From Symsagittifera roscoffensis (lineage: Eukaryota > Xenacoelomorpha > Acoela > Convolutidae): a DNA stretch of 64,000 nucleotides. This document shows, in pieces, positions 1-11,475 of the stretch (its first letter is position 1; each line of letters begins with the position of its first letter). The notes under the pieces were generated by a model. It had not been told where the DNA came from, searched no databases, and was given only the letters and a program-made list of their open reading frames with translations. The stretch is taken from assembly GCF_963678635.1 (NCBI RefSeq), contig NC_087064.1:1581688-1645687 (forward strand), written 5' to 3'. The position numbers and the translations under genes are program-made.

Positions 1-2268
1 AATTGAAACGTATATTTTATGAGTCCCTCTAGATTGCACAAAATGCTAAAAAGTTATACATGAAATTATAGATATTCATGACAGCAATTTTTTCGGTTTT
101 CAATTTTTTTTCTTCCGCTTGATAGGTTTAGGCTTCTGTTAAATCGGCTAAATGGCCTCCTATTGCGTTTTTCGAGGAGCGGAAAAAAGTTTGTAGAAGC
201 GTGTGTGTAGGTGCGTGTCTGATATCAGGGTAAGGAGAATTTTATACATCTTTATTTTTTTATTTTCCTTTTTCGGGTTAATAGGTTTCGGTCTGTATTA
301 TATCGGCTTATTGGCCTCATTTTGTTTCATCTGACGAGCAAATAAATTTAATGTTTGGGTTTTGCGGTCGAGGGAGGCTTGTTAACTTAAATTTTTTTAA
401 AGTCTTAAGTCTTCTTGATTTTTTCTTTTTTCTTGGCGTTTTTTTTTTTCAAAATTAGCCCTATTCATTTTGATAGATCTAGTTTTGCAAACGATATCTA
501 GTTACAGAGTTATTTATAAAAATTTACAAATCTGAATCGCATGGGAGAACACCATTAAGCCAGCACAGCCCGTTTTCAGGAGTCTCATTAAACGGAGAAC
601 ATAAAAAATAGTTAAATTCTTAGATCCAGTGGATCGTTCTACTGGTAAAAATTTATTAAACGTACACCTCATTATACCCGTTTTTTCCATCCTTTTCTTT
701 ACCCTTGCGATAAGCAATGGTATTGTAATCGGGTACGAGACTTTTTTCCATAATTAACTATTTTCCTAGGATCTCCACTTCTAGAGGATCTCTACTTCTT
801 TAAGATCTCCAGTTCTAGAGGATCTGCTTTTTTAGAGGAGCTCCACTTGTAGTCAAGTTGCGTTTTTCACAGCACTCTCAAGTAGTTCTGGTTCTAAAGC
901 TGAAAAATTTTTCAGATTTAAATACATTTTTTGCAGGCTTTATAGATTTTATCCCAATTTTTGCCGGCTTATTTGAAGAATTTTTTTATTTTAACTATTT
1001 CAGTACCTTTTTAGTTTTTTCAGTACCTTTTTGATTCAATTCAAGCAATTTTATATGAGGTTATTTCATTTCAGTGTTTTATAGACTTTCTAGAAATTCT
1101 TTTCTGGCAATTGTTATTAAATTTTGGATTCATTTTTTAAAATTTTTTTTTTTCCAGTTTCAGTCTTTTATTTCATTTTGGTTTTAATTTATAGCAAACT
1201 TTTGACAGTGCTTTTTGATAACATCTTATATTCCTAATGGTCATGTGGTTTGTTTGTTTCCAAGATTTTAAGCAAAGTTTCTCTTGTGGTATGAGTTCTT
1301 GGATCATGAGTTTTTTGACCAAAACCTTCTTTTTGTCTCATTTTCATCTGTTAGTTATGAGAAAGAAATGAATGAAGTTTGTGGACAATGAAGTTTTTTA
1401 TTCTTGGTAATTGTACTATACAATTTACAAAAAGGAAGTGCCCAGCCGACCATTTTTTCAACAGATTTAATTTAAATATTTCATGTTTCGTATGCGATAG
1501 ATTATTTTCTGTTTAATTTTGTATCAAAAGTAGTGCGAATTTCTGCTTCGCCTCTGGGTAAAATTTTTTTGGTTTCTCGGGTAGTCTCTTTTTTTACCCA
1601 TAACCTAAAATCCGATAGAAACAAGTTCTACATATTCATCTACGCTTGCGATTAGCAGGTGTTATCAAATCGGCAAATGGTTTCGGCTCATAATTTATCG
1701 ACTCAGTCGAGTCGACTCATAGAACCCTTTTATTAAACTTTTTTTACGTTTGATGCAAAAAGCTCCTATGCGTGTGTGCTAAGAGGTTCAAAGAAGTTTT
1801 GAGTTTCAAAATCTTGATTATCCTAAGGTTTTTTGTGGCAATAGTTTTTTTCGGCCCAAGTGTCTGCTCAAGTATTGTCGACCTTACCTAGGGCTGTGTA
1901 AGTTTAGATGCCAATTCAACTCTGGTAATTGTCTTAATTGGTATGTTTTCCTCACAATTAACTTCTGCAAATCGAGACAACTGATGTTTTTTTTCCAGTT
2001 TATGTAGATTTAGAGGCTTTCATCTCTTTTTTTTTGTCGGCGGCTGGCTTTCCATGCTGTGTTCTTGTTGTATCGCAAGTGGTGTAAAGCTCCGCTTGCT
2101 TCTCTCACTGAAAAAAATATCACTCCTAAAATATCCTTGAAATTGGAAGAGTTTTAACTTATGTGGTATACATTTTCTCCGAAATTCAAAAATGATAAAT
2201 GTGAAAGTCAACCTTTTTCGGTTTTCATGCTTTGATTGAAAATTTGAAAGATTGTTTTTGCGTATTAG
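1..2268. other. Non-coding DNA upstream of the first visible JIP exon
   Basis: I see no convincing exon here. Since the first exon at 2269 begins mid-codon, this is most likely intron of the JIP3/JIP4-type gene. It is AT-rich with long T runs and holds pieces of a dispersed repeat family that recurs across the window: a block with 'cggctta..ggcctcattttg' near 130-350, a 'gtgtctgctcaa' block near 1860, and the GC-rich 'gcgaa..ctgcttcgcctctg' block near 1525-1560 and again near 2070-2100. Short open frames on either strand lack coding character. Confidence 0.6.
770..852. repeat. 17 bp minisatellite, about five copies
   Basis: Five adjacent units of about 17 bp begin with 'gatct' or a close variant: 770-786, 787-803, 804-820, 821-837 and 838-852 (the last slightly short). 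Units 1 and 3 are nearly identical; the others differ by a few bases. No coding potential is apparent. Confidence 0.75.
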
Positions 2269-2385
2269 GGTTCTCAGAAGGAAGTCGAGACCTGGAAGGA
2301 AGACCTGCCGAAAGTCCGGGCGAAACTTTGGAAGCGAACGAAGGCAACAACAGTTACGACCAGGCATCGGCTGTAATCGATTTCG
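2269..2385 (+). CDS. MAPK8IP3/SPAG9: JIP gene exon: acidic linker
   Basis: Acceptor 'gcgtattag' precedes 2269 and donor GTAAGC follows 2385. The exon starts at the second base of a codon and ends after the first. The product is acidic and polar ([17 protein letters not shown], then an Asn-rich stretch), like the variable linker before the propeller of the family. It has no catalytic motif and is assigned mainly through its phase-consistent link to the later exons. Confidence 0.75.
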
Positions 2386-5300
2386 GTAAGCATTTTAACA
2401 CTTCGCACCACTTCTTGTACTCGAGTTATTGCTGTTGTACCATCTTTGAATATATATTTTCATTATGTATATTACAAACCATGCATAAATGAATGGGAAC
2501 GAGTTTAATTGGATGTCATAATCTGTATCTTTCCAGGGAAAGTTTCCAACTGCATTTCTTCTGATCAAGGTAATGGAGCATCATCTTAGAAATGACAACT
2601 GATACTTTCTTTAATCCTACTGATACTTTTCCCTTGTTGGCATAACTATTCTTCCCATTTCATTTCACCTTCGTGTTACCAAAACAGCTTCTGCTTGATT
2701 AAAAAAGACCGCATAGTATCCTCATTATTCAATCATACATGTGATAGCTACATTTGTGAAGGTTGCATGATTGCTAGTAACAAAATTGGCTCCTATTCCT
2801 TTTTCCCCTATCTGCGTGTTCACCTTGTCCGATTGTTCAACTTAGTGTTCACCTTGTCCGATTGTTACAAAAATTGGCATGCAGTCTAATTAAGCATGAC
2901 AAACATATTTGGTCTTTATACATTACCTTGTAATATCACCCCTCGCTACACCATAAAATTGATGCCTATTTGGGGGAGGGGGGGGGGGGGGTGGGGGAGA
3001 GTCCAAAATTGAACTGTCTCAATTTTGGAGCGCAAGAAAACCTGTTTCACGGCATCTGCCCCCCCCCCCCCTCTTCCACTCTTCGCCCCCAACCAGATCG
3101 GGCAAGGATTTTAATTGCATCCGGTTCATGTGATGTATTTTGACCTTCAGGTGCTTTCGCGCACTCGATTTATTTGGACACGACATCAAATCGGCTCTTA
3201 GTTGTTTTCCTTACAGAATCAATGAATCATTCCTAGTTTCAAAAATGGATGTTTATTAGATTTCCCAGCTGATTGAATCTTTACCTCTTTTTTTTCAAAT
3301 TGAGTTAACTATCGAAAAAGTGTCAATCATAAGTTTGTTCTTGAAGTTCAAAGAGCTTTAAGGGCATACTTATGTTTTTTCTTTGAAATTCAAACATTTA
3401 AGTTTTAAGTCAAAAAATGAATAGGTAACGAAAATTGTGATCGACTCCTAGTTTCAAAAATGGATGTTTATTAGATTTCCCAGCTGATTGAATCTTTACC
3501 TCTTTTTTTTCAAATTGAGTTAACTATCGAAAAAGTGTCAATCATAAGTTTGTTCCTGAAGTTCAAAGAGCTTTAAGGGCATACTTATGTTTTTTCTTTG
3601 AAATTCAAACATTTAAGTTTAAAGTCAAAAAATGAATAGGTAACGAAAATTGTGATCGACTCCTAGTTTCAAAAATGGATGTTTATTAGATTTCCCAGCT
3701 GATTGAATCTTTACCTCTTTTTTTTCAAATTGATTTAACTATCGAAAAAGTGTCAATTATAAGTTTGTTCTTGAAGTTCATGTTTTTTCTTTGAAATTCA
3801 AACATTTAAGTTTAAAATCAGAATTTTATCTTAGAGCCGATGAACATAGCAAAGACTCTAGTATTGGTCGTGATTATTACTTTTCAGGAAAAAGTTGAAT
3901 TTGTTCACGGTCAAATTTGATTTTTTCGCGATTTGGTTTGATTTCTTTTCAAGTTCTTTTCTTTTCCTTTGTTTAAGAGTATTTTGGTAGCGGAATAATT
4001 TACCGATTGACCAGTTTTCTCAAATTGAGCTAAGTTTATCAAAAAGTGTCAATCATAAGCTGTTCTTCAAATTCAAAGAGGATTCAGGCCATATCTTTTT
4101 GTTCCGGTCATTGAAAATGGAGAGGAAGGTTGTATTCAAGTAGGTTTTAGTTTTTTTTTTGTTTGTTTTCAACGCAAAATTAGGTACCACAAATAATCTT
4201 ATATGAGCAGTGTATGGGTTTTTGCCCAAACGTTTTTGATTTGATTGCATTGATGTTAACAACTTGCTTGAAAATGTCTGAATCATCTGCTCAGCTGATT
4301 TCAATAATGAATCAAGTTCGAGACACCAATTTAGCCTGATTAGAGTGGAGGTAACGTCTAAGCTTAGGACGACAAATGTAATATGGTTTGGTTCTGGCCA
4401 GCAGTTGATTATTTTCTTAAAAATTTTTTCTGAGATAATGTATAATTTTGCATAATGGAATTTTCTCTGCTTGAATGGTTTAGGCTTGTTTTGTTGGCAC
4501 AGTCATCTTATTTAGCCTTTTTCCAAGGGTAAGCATTTTAAAAATGCGTTTCAGGTGAAGAAGGGGACTTGAAAACTTGAATTACTATTTTGTCGCTTAA
4601 AATTTTATGACAATAATTTTATAATACAATGGGGGTCTTTGCAGCTGTTTTTGATTAGTTGTCGATCTGTGATATTTCGTGAATGCTTATCTAACATTTA
4701 CGATTTTGTTTAATCAGATAAACAACTACAAACATTGAGACAAACATATTAAATTTTTGCCTATATAGTTTTTTTCGAATTGTTTTTTTTTGTTTTCGTG
4801 ATATTTTTTTCTGCTTGCATTGTATTGTTATTGTGGCCGCTGTTTGTGTCATTTGATGAGCTCAAAGATATTTTAAAGCGTATTTTAAGTGACTGTTGTA
4901 AGTTTGGGTGAGATTTTTTCGGATCAGTGGGTGTCTGCTTAAATATTCTCGGCTATGGTATCGCTGCTTAAAACTGGTACTGAAGCTAAAATACCGTTCG
5001 TTTGGTTTACTTCGGATGTTTTTCAGAAATAACTTTCTTCAAGACAATTTACAACAACCTCGAAAAATTTGTTAGATATATTTTCATTTTTTTTCGACTT
5101 AGTGGTTCCTGTCGGCTGGTTTTCTTTGCTCAGTCTGTTTTTTATTGCAATTGTTGCGAAGCCACGCTTGTCGCTTTATCGAAAGTATAATTTTCTCTGT
5201 TTTTTTAAATTAAAGAAGTAACCTTATTCTTTGAATTTGTCGCTTTTTGACTGTTGGTTATGCATTAGAGTCAATGAAATCTTGTTTTTTTTTGGTTTTC

Positions 5301-8300
5301 AATTAAGTCAAATTTTTTGGGGGTTTTTCTAATGATAGTCATTTTTTGTATGGCAAAGGATGCGAAGCTCAGCGTCGCGTCTGTGTCATGATAGGATATA
5401 AGGGTTTGAAAGAAGCGTTTCAAAGAAATAAAATAAAATAATTCTTACTGTATAATTATTAAGAGTAATGAACGGTGTGAAGACTTTTATATAGGTATTG
5501 GTGATTTTTTTCAGGAAAATGTCTCGAAATGCTCTAATAACTAAGATGTGCATTCATACAAATTAATGCATTCATGAATGCACTTAGGTATATATGCACG
5601 TTTTGAGTCTAATTGAAATTCATCTGATTTACGTAAATAGCACTATCCAAGTACGAACTTGGAAATGGCGCAAAAAAACGTGAACGATTTCTAGTTTCGA
5701 AAGTGAAATTTAGTTTCTAGATTTCCAGCGAAATGAAAATTTTACTTATTGATCCAGTTTTCTCAAGATGGGTTAATGTACGTGCTCTTTTCCAACGGTC
5801 AGTTGGCTATGTGTTTTGTTTTCCCCAATACATGATTATCCAACCATGATTGGAAAGTTTATCGATTTAGCAATTTAGGGATGAAAATTTAGCTTGAAAG
5901 CTTGAGTGGGCTAGAAATGATCTCGCCTGACCACTATTGGTGCTTACTGATCTGTGACGTTGCTAAAAACGAAACACAATTGGAAGTGTCAGCTTCACGG
6001 TGAAATGATAAACGATAGTGAGGACTGATTACTTGGCTTTAAAGTTGAATCTAAGCTCTGATTGGTATTCTATTTAGGTTCTTCTACTGGAAGCGACTAC
6101 ACTGCGACCACCACCACTAATCAAGAGGGTGTGATGGTGGAGCTGAACGAGGCGGAGGACCACCTCAACGACATTGCCGACGGTTTGTTAGATGAACTTT
6201 ATTATCATCTCAACTGCGATTCGTGTCGACCAATAATATCTTAAACTTAAATAATATTAATCTGATAGTTTGCGAAGGTGATAAACAATCGAGCGGTTGG
6301 TGGCTCGAGATCTACCATGATCTGTACTCGAAAAAATATCAGTCTATGTAGGTACTATTAAGGTGATTTCAGTGCTCAATCAAACAGCTCTAATGTAAGA
6401 GGTAAATAGTTTGAAGTATACTCGGGAAGCTGCGTAAGGGTAAATTTTGATGGATCTATTTGCTGGTATTTTGGCTAGTTGCAAAAGTAAAGATAATTGA
6501 TTTTTGTTACATCGTTTTACTTTCATATTTTCCCACTTCAAATACTTTTGCCAAATTGAAGGCTAAATAATCTCTTAAACAGCGAATGAGTCAGATCAAT
6601 CATAAAAAAGCTTTAACGTGATACTACTTTTCTTGGAATTTCGAAAAATTTACAGTTTTCCGTCTGTCTGCTGACCAGGTTTAAGTTTTGATGTTCTAGA
6701 AGTGCTCAACTCAAGTGGATCTGTGAGTGGTAGTGTCTCCTCCCCCAATACAAGTGTGAACAAAGCAAACAGACTACCCAAATGTTACTGGCCATCGAAC
6801 GTGTACTCGGAAAGCGACCTCGTCTCTTCCAGCAAAAACCCGACAGTCTGGATTGGCTGCGAGAACGGAAACCTGTTCGTCCACTCGGCGGTGTCCGACT
6901 GGAACAAATGCATTCATTCGGTCAGACTGCCGTCGTCTGTAAACACGATTGACTTCGTTGAAAACCGAGTGTTTGTCGGCCTCTCGGGAGGTAGTGTAGC
7001 CGTGTTCTACCGAGATGCAGCTTCGAAAGAGTGGGATTTGCAGAGCTACCAGTTGCTGGATCTGGGAAGACCAGCACATACCGTGAGGTGTTCTGTGGTC
7101 GCGCCAGCTGTGCAGGACTATAGCCAGATGAGCTTGTGGCTGGGCTACAGGAACAAAGTGCACGTTGTGGACCCCATCAATCTCAAAATCAAAGTTGGCT
7201 TTTTTCTAAAAAGAACTAAACAAGGCACGGGTTAAAATATTTTTTCAAAACTTTTACTCCATGTTTTTTTTTATTCAAGTAAAACTTATCGCTATCTTCC
7301 CGCCCATATTCGGCCATTATTCAAAAGTTAAACACGCTAAACAATAAACATCATTGGAAAATACTTTATTGCGGTAAATTTGAGTTGAATTTAATCGCCA
7401 AGTAGATCCTAATTGTTTAACTCAAAGCTACAATAACAAAAAATTGCTTCTTAATTCAGAAATATTTTGTTTCGTTTGTGTCTTCTGTGGCATCGCTTTG
7501 CAGGGGTGGGAGGGGGATTCGAATCGAATTAGGTACAAATTTTACATATGCTTAACCATTGACTGATTTCTTCCAACCTAGGGGTGGCAATTCGTTACTA
7601 GGTGTTTTCGGGGGGGGGGGGGGGGGGGGAGGGAGGAGGAGGGAAGGGAGGAGGGATAGTTAGAGATCCCTTGTGTGTTGTTTATGGGATATATGTGCTC
7701 CATGTGTATGTAGTGTGTCTGTGTCGTTAGGCAAGTATCACTGCACACGTGAGACGTGAGAGCCAGGTGCGCTACATGGCCGTGTGTGGTCTGGGAGTCT
7801 GGGTCTCTATCAGGATGGAGAGCACTCTCAAACTGTTCCACGCCATCACCCACCAACACCTACAGGACGTCAACCCCGAGGCATCCATCATCAGAATAAT
7901 CGGTACATTACAAGCACCCGCACCCTGCCAAAACAAGTTGTTACATTTGCCCCATTAGTTAATATTTTTTGTCAATGCTACTTGAACAACCTAGTCTATA
8001 ATCAATGAAACAGTATTAGAAAAAGTCAAAAATTCGAGATTCAGATGGAAAATTGATCTGCACGGGATTTGAGCTGGAATACTATTTGTATTTTTACTAC
8101 GAAGGCAATTTATAGTATGAAAGAAAAAACTAGTCAGATTGTTTTTTCACTTAACGCTGCGTGTTTAGGGCAAGCTTGTCGCATCAACTTTTTGAGGATA
8201 ACATCGTTGAGTTGCATCGGGAACTTCCTGTGGATCGGAACCAACGTCGGAGTCATCGTCTCTCTGCCGGTCGGAGAAGGTACGCAATCGCAGTTCAACT

Positions 8301-9478
8301 AACTGCCTTAATAATCCAAGTAAAGTTCGCACTTACGACCAATTTATCATGTCGATAGTCATTAGACATTTCTGCATTCTTATTTCACTTCGAGATTTTT
8401 TTAAGCTTTTTTTACAGAAATTGTTTATAGAAAGCAGAATAAAATGAGATGTATTTAATACGCTTCATTTACAGTTGTTTTTCTTGAACAGAAAGCCAAA
8501 CTGGAATTTTATCATCTGGACGCAAAACGAGTCGCAAGGGAGCGCAAGCCAAGCCAGGCGGCATAGTGCGAGTGTTCAACCACTCGGAGGAGACTTCGCC
8601 AAATCAGACCACAACAGCTCTGACGTCATCAACCAGTTCAAATGAGAGGTCATTGACCTCTTCCTCTGGTAACAGTGGCTGGGATGTCCAACTGGTGTCG
8701 AACAGTCACAGTAACAACGAGGCAACGAATGTTCCGACCACTCCGCTGTCACAGAGGAGTAATACACTAATGTCTCCGCCTCAGAGGTCGGCGCCTGCGA
8801 CCTCTGTCGTGTCAAATTTGAATGTGCCCTACTGCTCTCTCAATCAGATGAGGCTCTCCTTCCATGCCCATCGACATGATGTCAAGTTCTTCGTGGGTGC
8901 TAAACGTAAGCTTAGTTTAGCATACATACATTCATATTTTATAAAGAGACCATTCACAGTATTCCAACTTTAGAACAATTTGAAAAAACTCCCAAAGTTT
9001 ATTCAGTTGATAAGTCCAATTAAATTTTTGGGCTAAATGTCGGGACCTGAACGCTCAACAGGAATGGCAAAGAAATGTAAACATGCAGTGATCCTGCTGA
9101 AAACAATATATTCATTTTTGTTTAGAAATGAGTGGAAGGGACCTTACGTCATCATTTTCTTCATCCGCGCATGATGTTTCTGCAAACGAAGGGGACTCAA
9201 ATGCGACCGAAACTCTGCATGTTATGAGTGGGGGAAGGGGGTACATCGACCACCGAATCGGAGACAAAGTGGAGGAGACTGAGCAGAACGTCCCAGTTGT
9301 CGTTTCCGCCGCAACATCCACAATCGCTCCATCATCAGGGGGTGCCGCCACTCTGGTCAGCGGGGCCGGAAACTCTCCGCTGAACAGCTCGGGCTTGTCT
9401 AGAGGAGCGAACAGACAGCTGGCTAAAAGCCAGAGAAGCCATGTCATCCTTTGGAAGCAGGACTTATCAACTGAATAA
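2269..9478 (+). CDS. MAPK8IP3/SPAG9: JIP3/JIP4-type (Sunday driver/UNC-16) scaffold, C-terminal 599 residues in eight exons
   Basis: This family links kinesin-1 and dynein to cargo vesicles and scaffolds JNK/p38 MAP kinase modules. Exons: 2269-2385, 2537-2569, 6078-6182, 6700-7193, 7731-7902, 8169-8279, 8492-8905 and 9126-9478. They sum to 1799 nt, and with one base carried in from an upstream exon give 599 codons plus TAA. Every junction keeps phase. The match to the family is in the C-terminal half, which resembles a WD-repeat propeller: [91 protein letters not shown] and the terminal RSHVILW. Full-length members have about 1,300 residues, so the N-terminal coiled coils and JNK- and kinesin-binding parts lie upstream of the window. 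Donors GTTTGT and GTTGGC are weak, but phase and alignment support them. Ser/Thr/Asn-rich linkers in exons 7 and 8 look lineage-specific. Confidence 0.93.
2537..2569 (+). CDS. MAPK8IP3/SPAG9: JIP gene 33-nt micro-exon
   Basis: A good acceptor ('tgtatctttccag') and donor (GTAATG) enclose 33 nt coding for [10 protein letters not shown] plus shared Gly codons. It fits the phase of both flanking exons (1 to 1) and, being a multiple of three, can be skipped without a frame change. It may therefore be an alternative exon. Support is splice signals and phase only. Confidence 0.6.
2971..3093. repeat. Poly-G/poly-C fold-back with a 10 bp inner stem
   Basis: A G-rich tract (about 2971-2999) and a C-rich tract (about 3059-3090) flank a perfect 10 bp inverted repeat, CCAAAATTGA / TCAATTTTGG, around 3004-3029. 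The strands could form a long hairpin, and the G tract could form a quadruplex. It lies in an intron. Homopolymer lengths in an assembly are uncertain. Confidence 0.6.
3231..3825. repeat. 215 bp tandem repeat, about 2.8 copies
   Basis: Copies begin at 3231, 3446 and 3661 with 'tcctagtttcaaaaatggat' and are nearly identical. The third lacks about 20 bp within 'ttcaaagagctttaagggcat'. Older relatives of the same unit occur near 4015, 5690 and 15010, so a dispersed repeat was locally amplified. Confidence 0.9.
6078..6182 (+). CDS. MAPK8IP3/SPAG9: JIP gene exon: Thr-rich and acidic linker
   Basis: Acceptor 'tattctatttag' and donor GTTTGT bound the exon. The product runs [13 protein letters not shown] and then an acidic amphipathic stretch ([14 protein letters not shown]). 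Third positions are GC-rich (GTG GTG GAG CTG AAC GAG), unlike the surrounding AT-rich intron, which supports real coding. The exon joins in phase to 6700. If read past the donor the frame stays open to 6241, but with AT-rich intron-like codons. Confidence 0.8.
6700..7193 (+). CDS. MAPK8IP3/SPAG9: JIP gene exon: start of the conserved propeller-like domain
   Basis: Acceptor 'gatgttctag', donor GTTGGC. After a Ser/Asn linker the product enters the most conserved part of the family: [71 protein letters not shown] and [13 protein letters not shown]. The spacing of these blocks matches vertebrate JIP3/JIP4 closely. The open frame on the opposite strand (6774-7163) is a shadow of this exon. Confidence 0.95.
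7610..7656 (+). repeat. Poly-G / GGA-rich tract in a JIP intron
   Basis: About twenty consecutive G are followed by GGGAGGAGGA-type sequence. This is a potential G-quadruplex on the sense strand of the transcript, about 75 nt before the acceptor of the exon at 7731. Confidence 0.6.
7731..7902 (+). CDS. MAPK8IP3/SPAG9: JIP gene exon: RRESQVR block
   Basis: Acceptor 'gtgtcgttag', donor GTACAT. Codes for [20 protein letters not shown], then [20 protein letters not shown] and QDVNP. This is among the most diagnostic segments of JIP3/JIP4 proteins. It enters in phase 0 from the previous exon and leaves in phase 1. Confidence 0.95.
8169..8279 (+). CDS. MAPK8IP3/SPAG9: JIP gene exon: [14 protein letters not shown] block
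   Basis: Acceptor 'gctgcgtgtttag', donor GTACGC. The product [20 protein letters not shown] followed by NVGVIVSLP aligns with the family's propeller strand. Phases are 1 in and 1 out. Confidence 0.93.
8492..8905 (+). CDS. MAPK8IP3/SPAG9: JIP gene exon: Ser/Thr-rich insert and [16 protein letters not shown] block
   Basis: Acceptor 'ttttcttgaacag', donor GTAAGC. It opens with [17 protein letters not shown] and the family-like [13 protein letters not shown], then a long low-complexity Ser/Thr/Asn insert of about 80 residues, then the conserved [20 protein letters not shown] and FFVGAK. The insert is longer than the matching segment in vertebrates. Its Ser/Pro content would allow phosphorylation (inference). 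Confidence 0.93.
9126..9478 (+). CDS. MAPK8IP3/SPAG9: JIP gene terminal exon and stop
   Basis: Acceptor 'ttcatttttgtttag'. After a variable linker the conserved [14 protein letters not shown] block appears, then a low-complexity linker, then [17 protein letters not shown] and TAA at 9476-9478. This reproduces the usual family ending (SHIIVW plus a few residues), so the true C terminus is present. Confidence 0.95.
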
Positions 9479-10074
9479 ACAAATCAAATCAAATTATTAC
9501 TTAATAGGAATACTTCACCTCTGGTTGACCATGAAATTCAAGTTTGATTTTACTTTAGACGCTTCAGTATGCAAATATTTGAAAAATGCTTTGCCTTAAA
9601 TATTTTCTCTCCTCTTCGAACTCATGTCAATGTTTCTGATTAGTATAATTGTAACTCTCTTTCCAGAAGTGCTCATACCTCAGTGTCGTAAAGATTTAAC
9701 GTTTATATATTTGGTTCAAAATTCTTAACTCGCGGGTTCTCTACTTGAATGCTTTCTTATTTTCCTTCAATCATTTGAAAATGTTAATAGTTTTTGGAAT
9801 GTAAAATAAAAATTAGAACGGTGTTTACAAATTATTCGGAATATTAGTGTAATTGAATTCACAGCCAATGGAATTTAGATCTAATAGTTTAATTCAGCCT
9901 TTTTACGCTGTTCGTTGAATGCTTTCATTGAAATTTCTTAGAAACATTGAAAGCAGCATTTTGTGCTGCAAATTGAAATAAGTTTGCGTTTTTTACCAAA
10001 TGCAACATTGGTGGGTTTGTTACAAAAGTAATGTATTTGGAAACATCGTAAAGACACTTGAATAGTTCATCTAG
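9479..10074 (+). other. 3' flank of the JIP gene
   Basis: AT-rich, with no further exon seen. An AATAAA at 9805-9810 ('gtaaaataaaaatt') is a plausible polyadenylation signal about 330 nt after the stop. Another AATAAA overlaps the stop codon (9474-9479) and is unlikely to be used. Confidence 0.4.
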
Positions 10075-10099
10075 ATGTACCGTCTCAATTATCGGACAA

Positions 10100-10301
10100 C
10101 ATTACGAGGCCAAACTGTGCATTTTGTGCATTGTAAGCGGATTCCGCAACAAGGACGCTCCCTTTGTTGTTCTTTTGTTCATTCATTTTCTTTGATAGCT
10201 CCGACAAAACTTTACCATGTTTAAAGACTTGTCTATGGAATCCAGGAACATACAGACACAAAATTGTGCGCCTATCCAGTGCACAGTTTGGCCTCGTAAT
10301 G
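10100..10301. repeat. Inverted repeat with perfect 22 bp arms
   Basis: Arms at 10100-10121 and 10280-10301 (cattacgaggccaaactgtg and its complement) match perfectly over 22 bp around a 158 bp loop. Beyond the perfect part, weaker inverted similarity continues inward and outward. It looks like a fold-back transposon remnant. No target duplication is evident. Confidence 0.75.
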
Positions 10302-10350
10302 AAAATTTACCGTCATCATATTGTACCGCCATCATATTGGACAGGTTTTA

Positions 10351-10769
10351 TTGGGAATTTCGAAAAAAAGTTACATCGACCTGCTGCAAATGATCTAAAC
10401 TACGCTCTCTGAAAGTTTTAATTTTTTATTTGAATCGGTTACCAGTTTTTTCCAGGTATAAAAATACCAGTTTCACCATTTGTCATGATGTTTCTGTGGG
10501 AGTGAACACTTTTGAATAAGGGGATTAGTAAAAATTGATCAAGCAATGTGAAACATTTTGAACGAGTAAATTTCAGTGAGATAACTTTCCTAAGCTCTGT
10601 TGTTCGAATAATTTCACACCATGGGAAAAACCTATTACAAATGGTGAAAATTGGCATTTTCAGACCTGGCAAAATTGGTTAAATGATTCGAATGAAAAAT
10701 TGAAAATTTCAGAGAGTAGTTTAGATCATTTGCAGCAGGTCGAAGTAATTTTTTTTTCGAAAATCCCAG
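10351..10769. repeat. Long inverted repeat, about 133 bp arms
   Basis: The left arm (10351-10483) and right arm (10637-10769) are strongly complementary, including 'gatctaaact..cgctctctgaaa' against 'tttcagagagtagtttagat' and 'cgacctgctgcaaatgat' against its complement. The loop is about 153 bp. With the adjacent 22 bp inverted repeat it forms a compound fold-back region of about 700 bp, probably one decayed non-autonomous DNA element or two nested ones. Confidence 0.8.
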
Positions 10770-11475
10770 TAAATCTTCTTCAATACGGCCCTTGAAAAAA
10801 GACATTTTTGAGAGTAAAAACGTAAAGTTGCGTTTAATTTTGTCCACTATATTTCAAAGAATTTTGATTTAATGATCACTACTCTTTGGTACAATTGCAT
10901 CATCAATAGTCAGTCGATGAACCTAGTTTAACTTTTTGCTTTTTTGCAGTTTGATTTCTATTTAAGTTCAGTTTATTTCTTTTGTTAAAAGGAAGGCCAA
11001 CTCCACTATCGAACAGCTTTTACACTTGCGAAGCTAATGTTTTAGTACGAATCTTCTTTTTTTACAACCCAAGTCGCAAATATTGGTGCGGCGCCCCAAT
11101 CATAGTAGAGCACCTTTACAGCTTTTTCGTAACATGTGCTTTGACATTAGAATAGTTTTAAGTTATCACAGTTGACGCCTTTTAATTCATCAAATGAACC
11201 AAAAAAAACTATTTGTTTCAAACAACATCACAATTAAAAAAATTCGATTTCAGAAATTATATAATTCAATATATCTCACAATTTTTTGAATTGAATAATT
11301 TATACATAATTTGGCTTAATGCTTTGCTATTTGTTACATGCAAAGTTAGTCTGGATGACTTTAGTTTAATATATTCCAAATTATTTATTGAAAAATTGAG
11401 TCTATTTTTATTTGGTGCTGAACCGCATTGGAAGTTTCTTAGCATATGTAGCTGCTTTATTCGTGACTAGTGTTT

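Larger units (their letters stand above)
2570..6077 (+). other. MAPK8IP3/SPAG9: Large intron of the JIP gene, repeat-filled
   Basis: No further exon is evident. The intron holds the G/C-tract hairpin (2971-3093), a 215 bp tandem repeat (3231-3825), diverged relatives of that repeat near 4015-4090 and 5690-5790, and two copies of the dispersed 'gcgaagc..cgcttcgcctctgtg' motif (near 5141-5175 and 5357-5392). Confidence 0.6.

Noticed and set aside
514-717. 67-codon - strand frame near the window start
   Set aside because: No motif; part of it (from about 690) lies in a stretch that recurs near 48050, so chance in repeat DNA is more likely.
6774-7163. 129-codon - strand frame
   Set aside because: Shadow of the strongly conserved JIP exon on the + strand.
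9474-9479. AATAAA overlapping the JIP stop codon as the polyadenylation signal
   Set aside because: It would place cleavage within about 20 nt of the stop. The AATAAA at 9805 is more reasonable.
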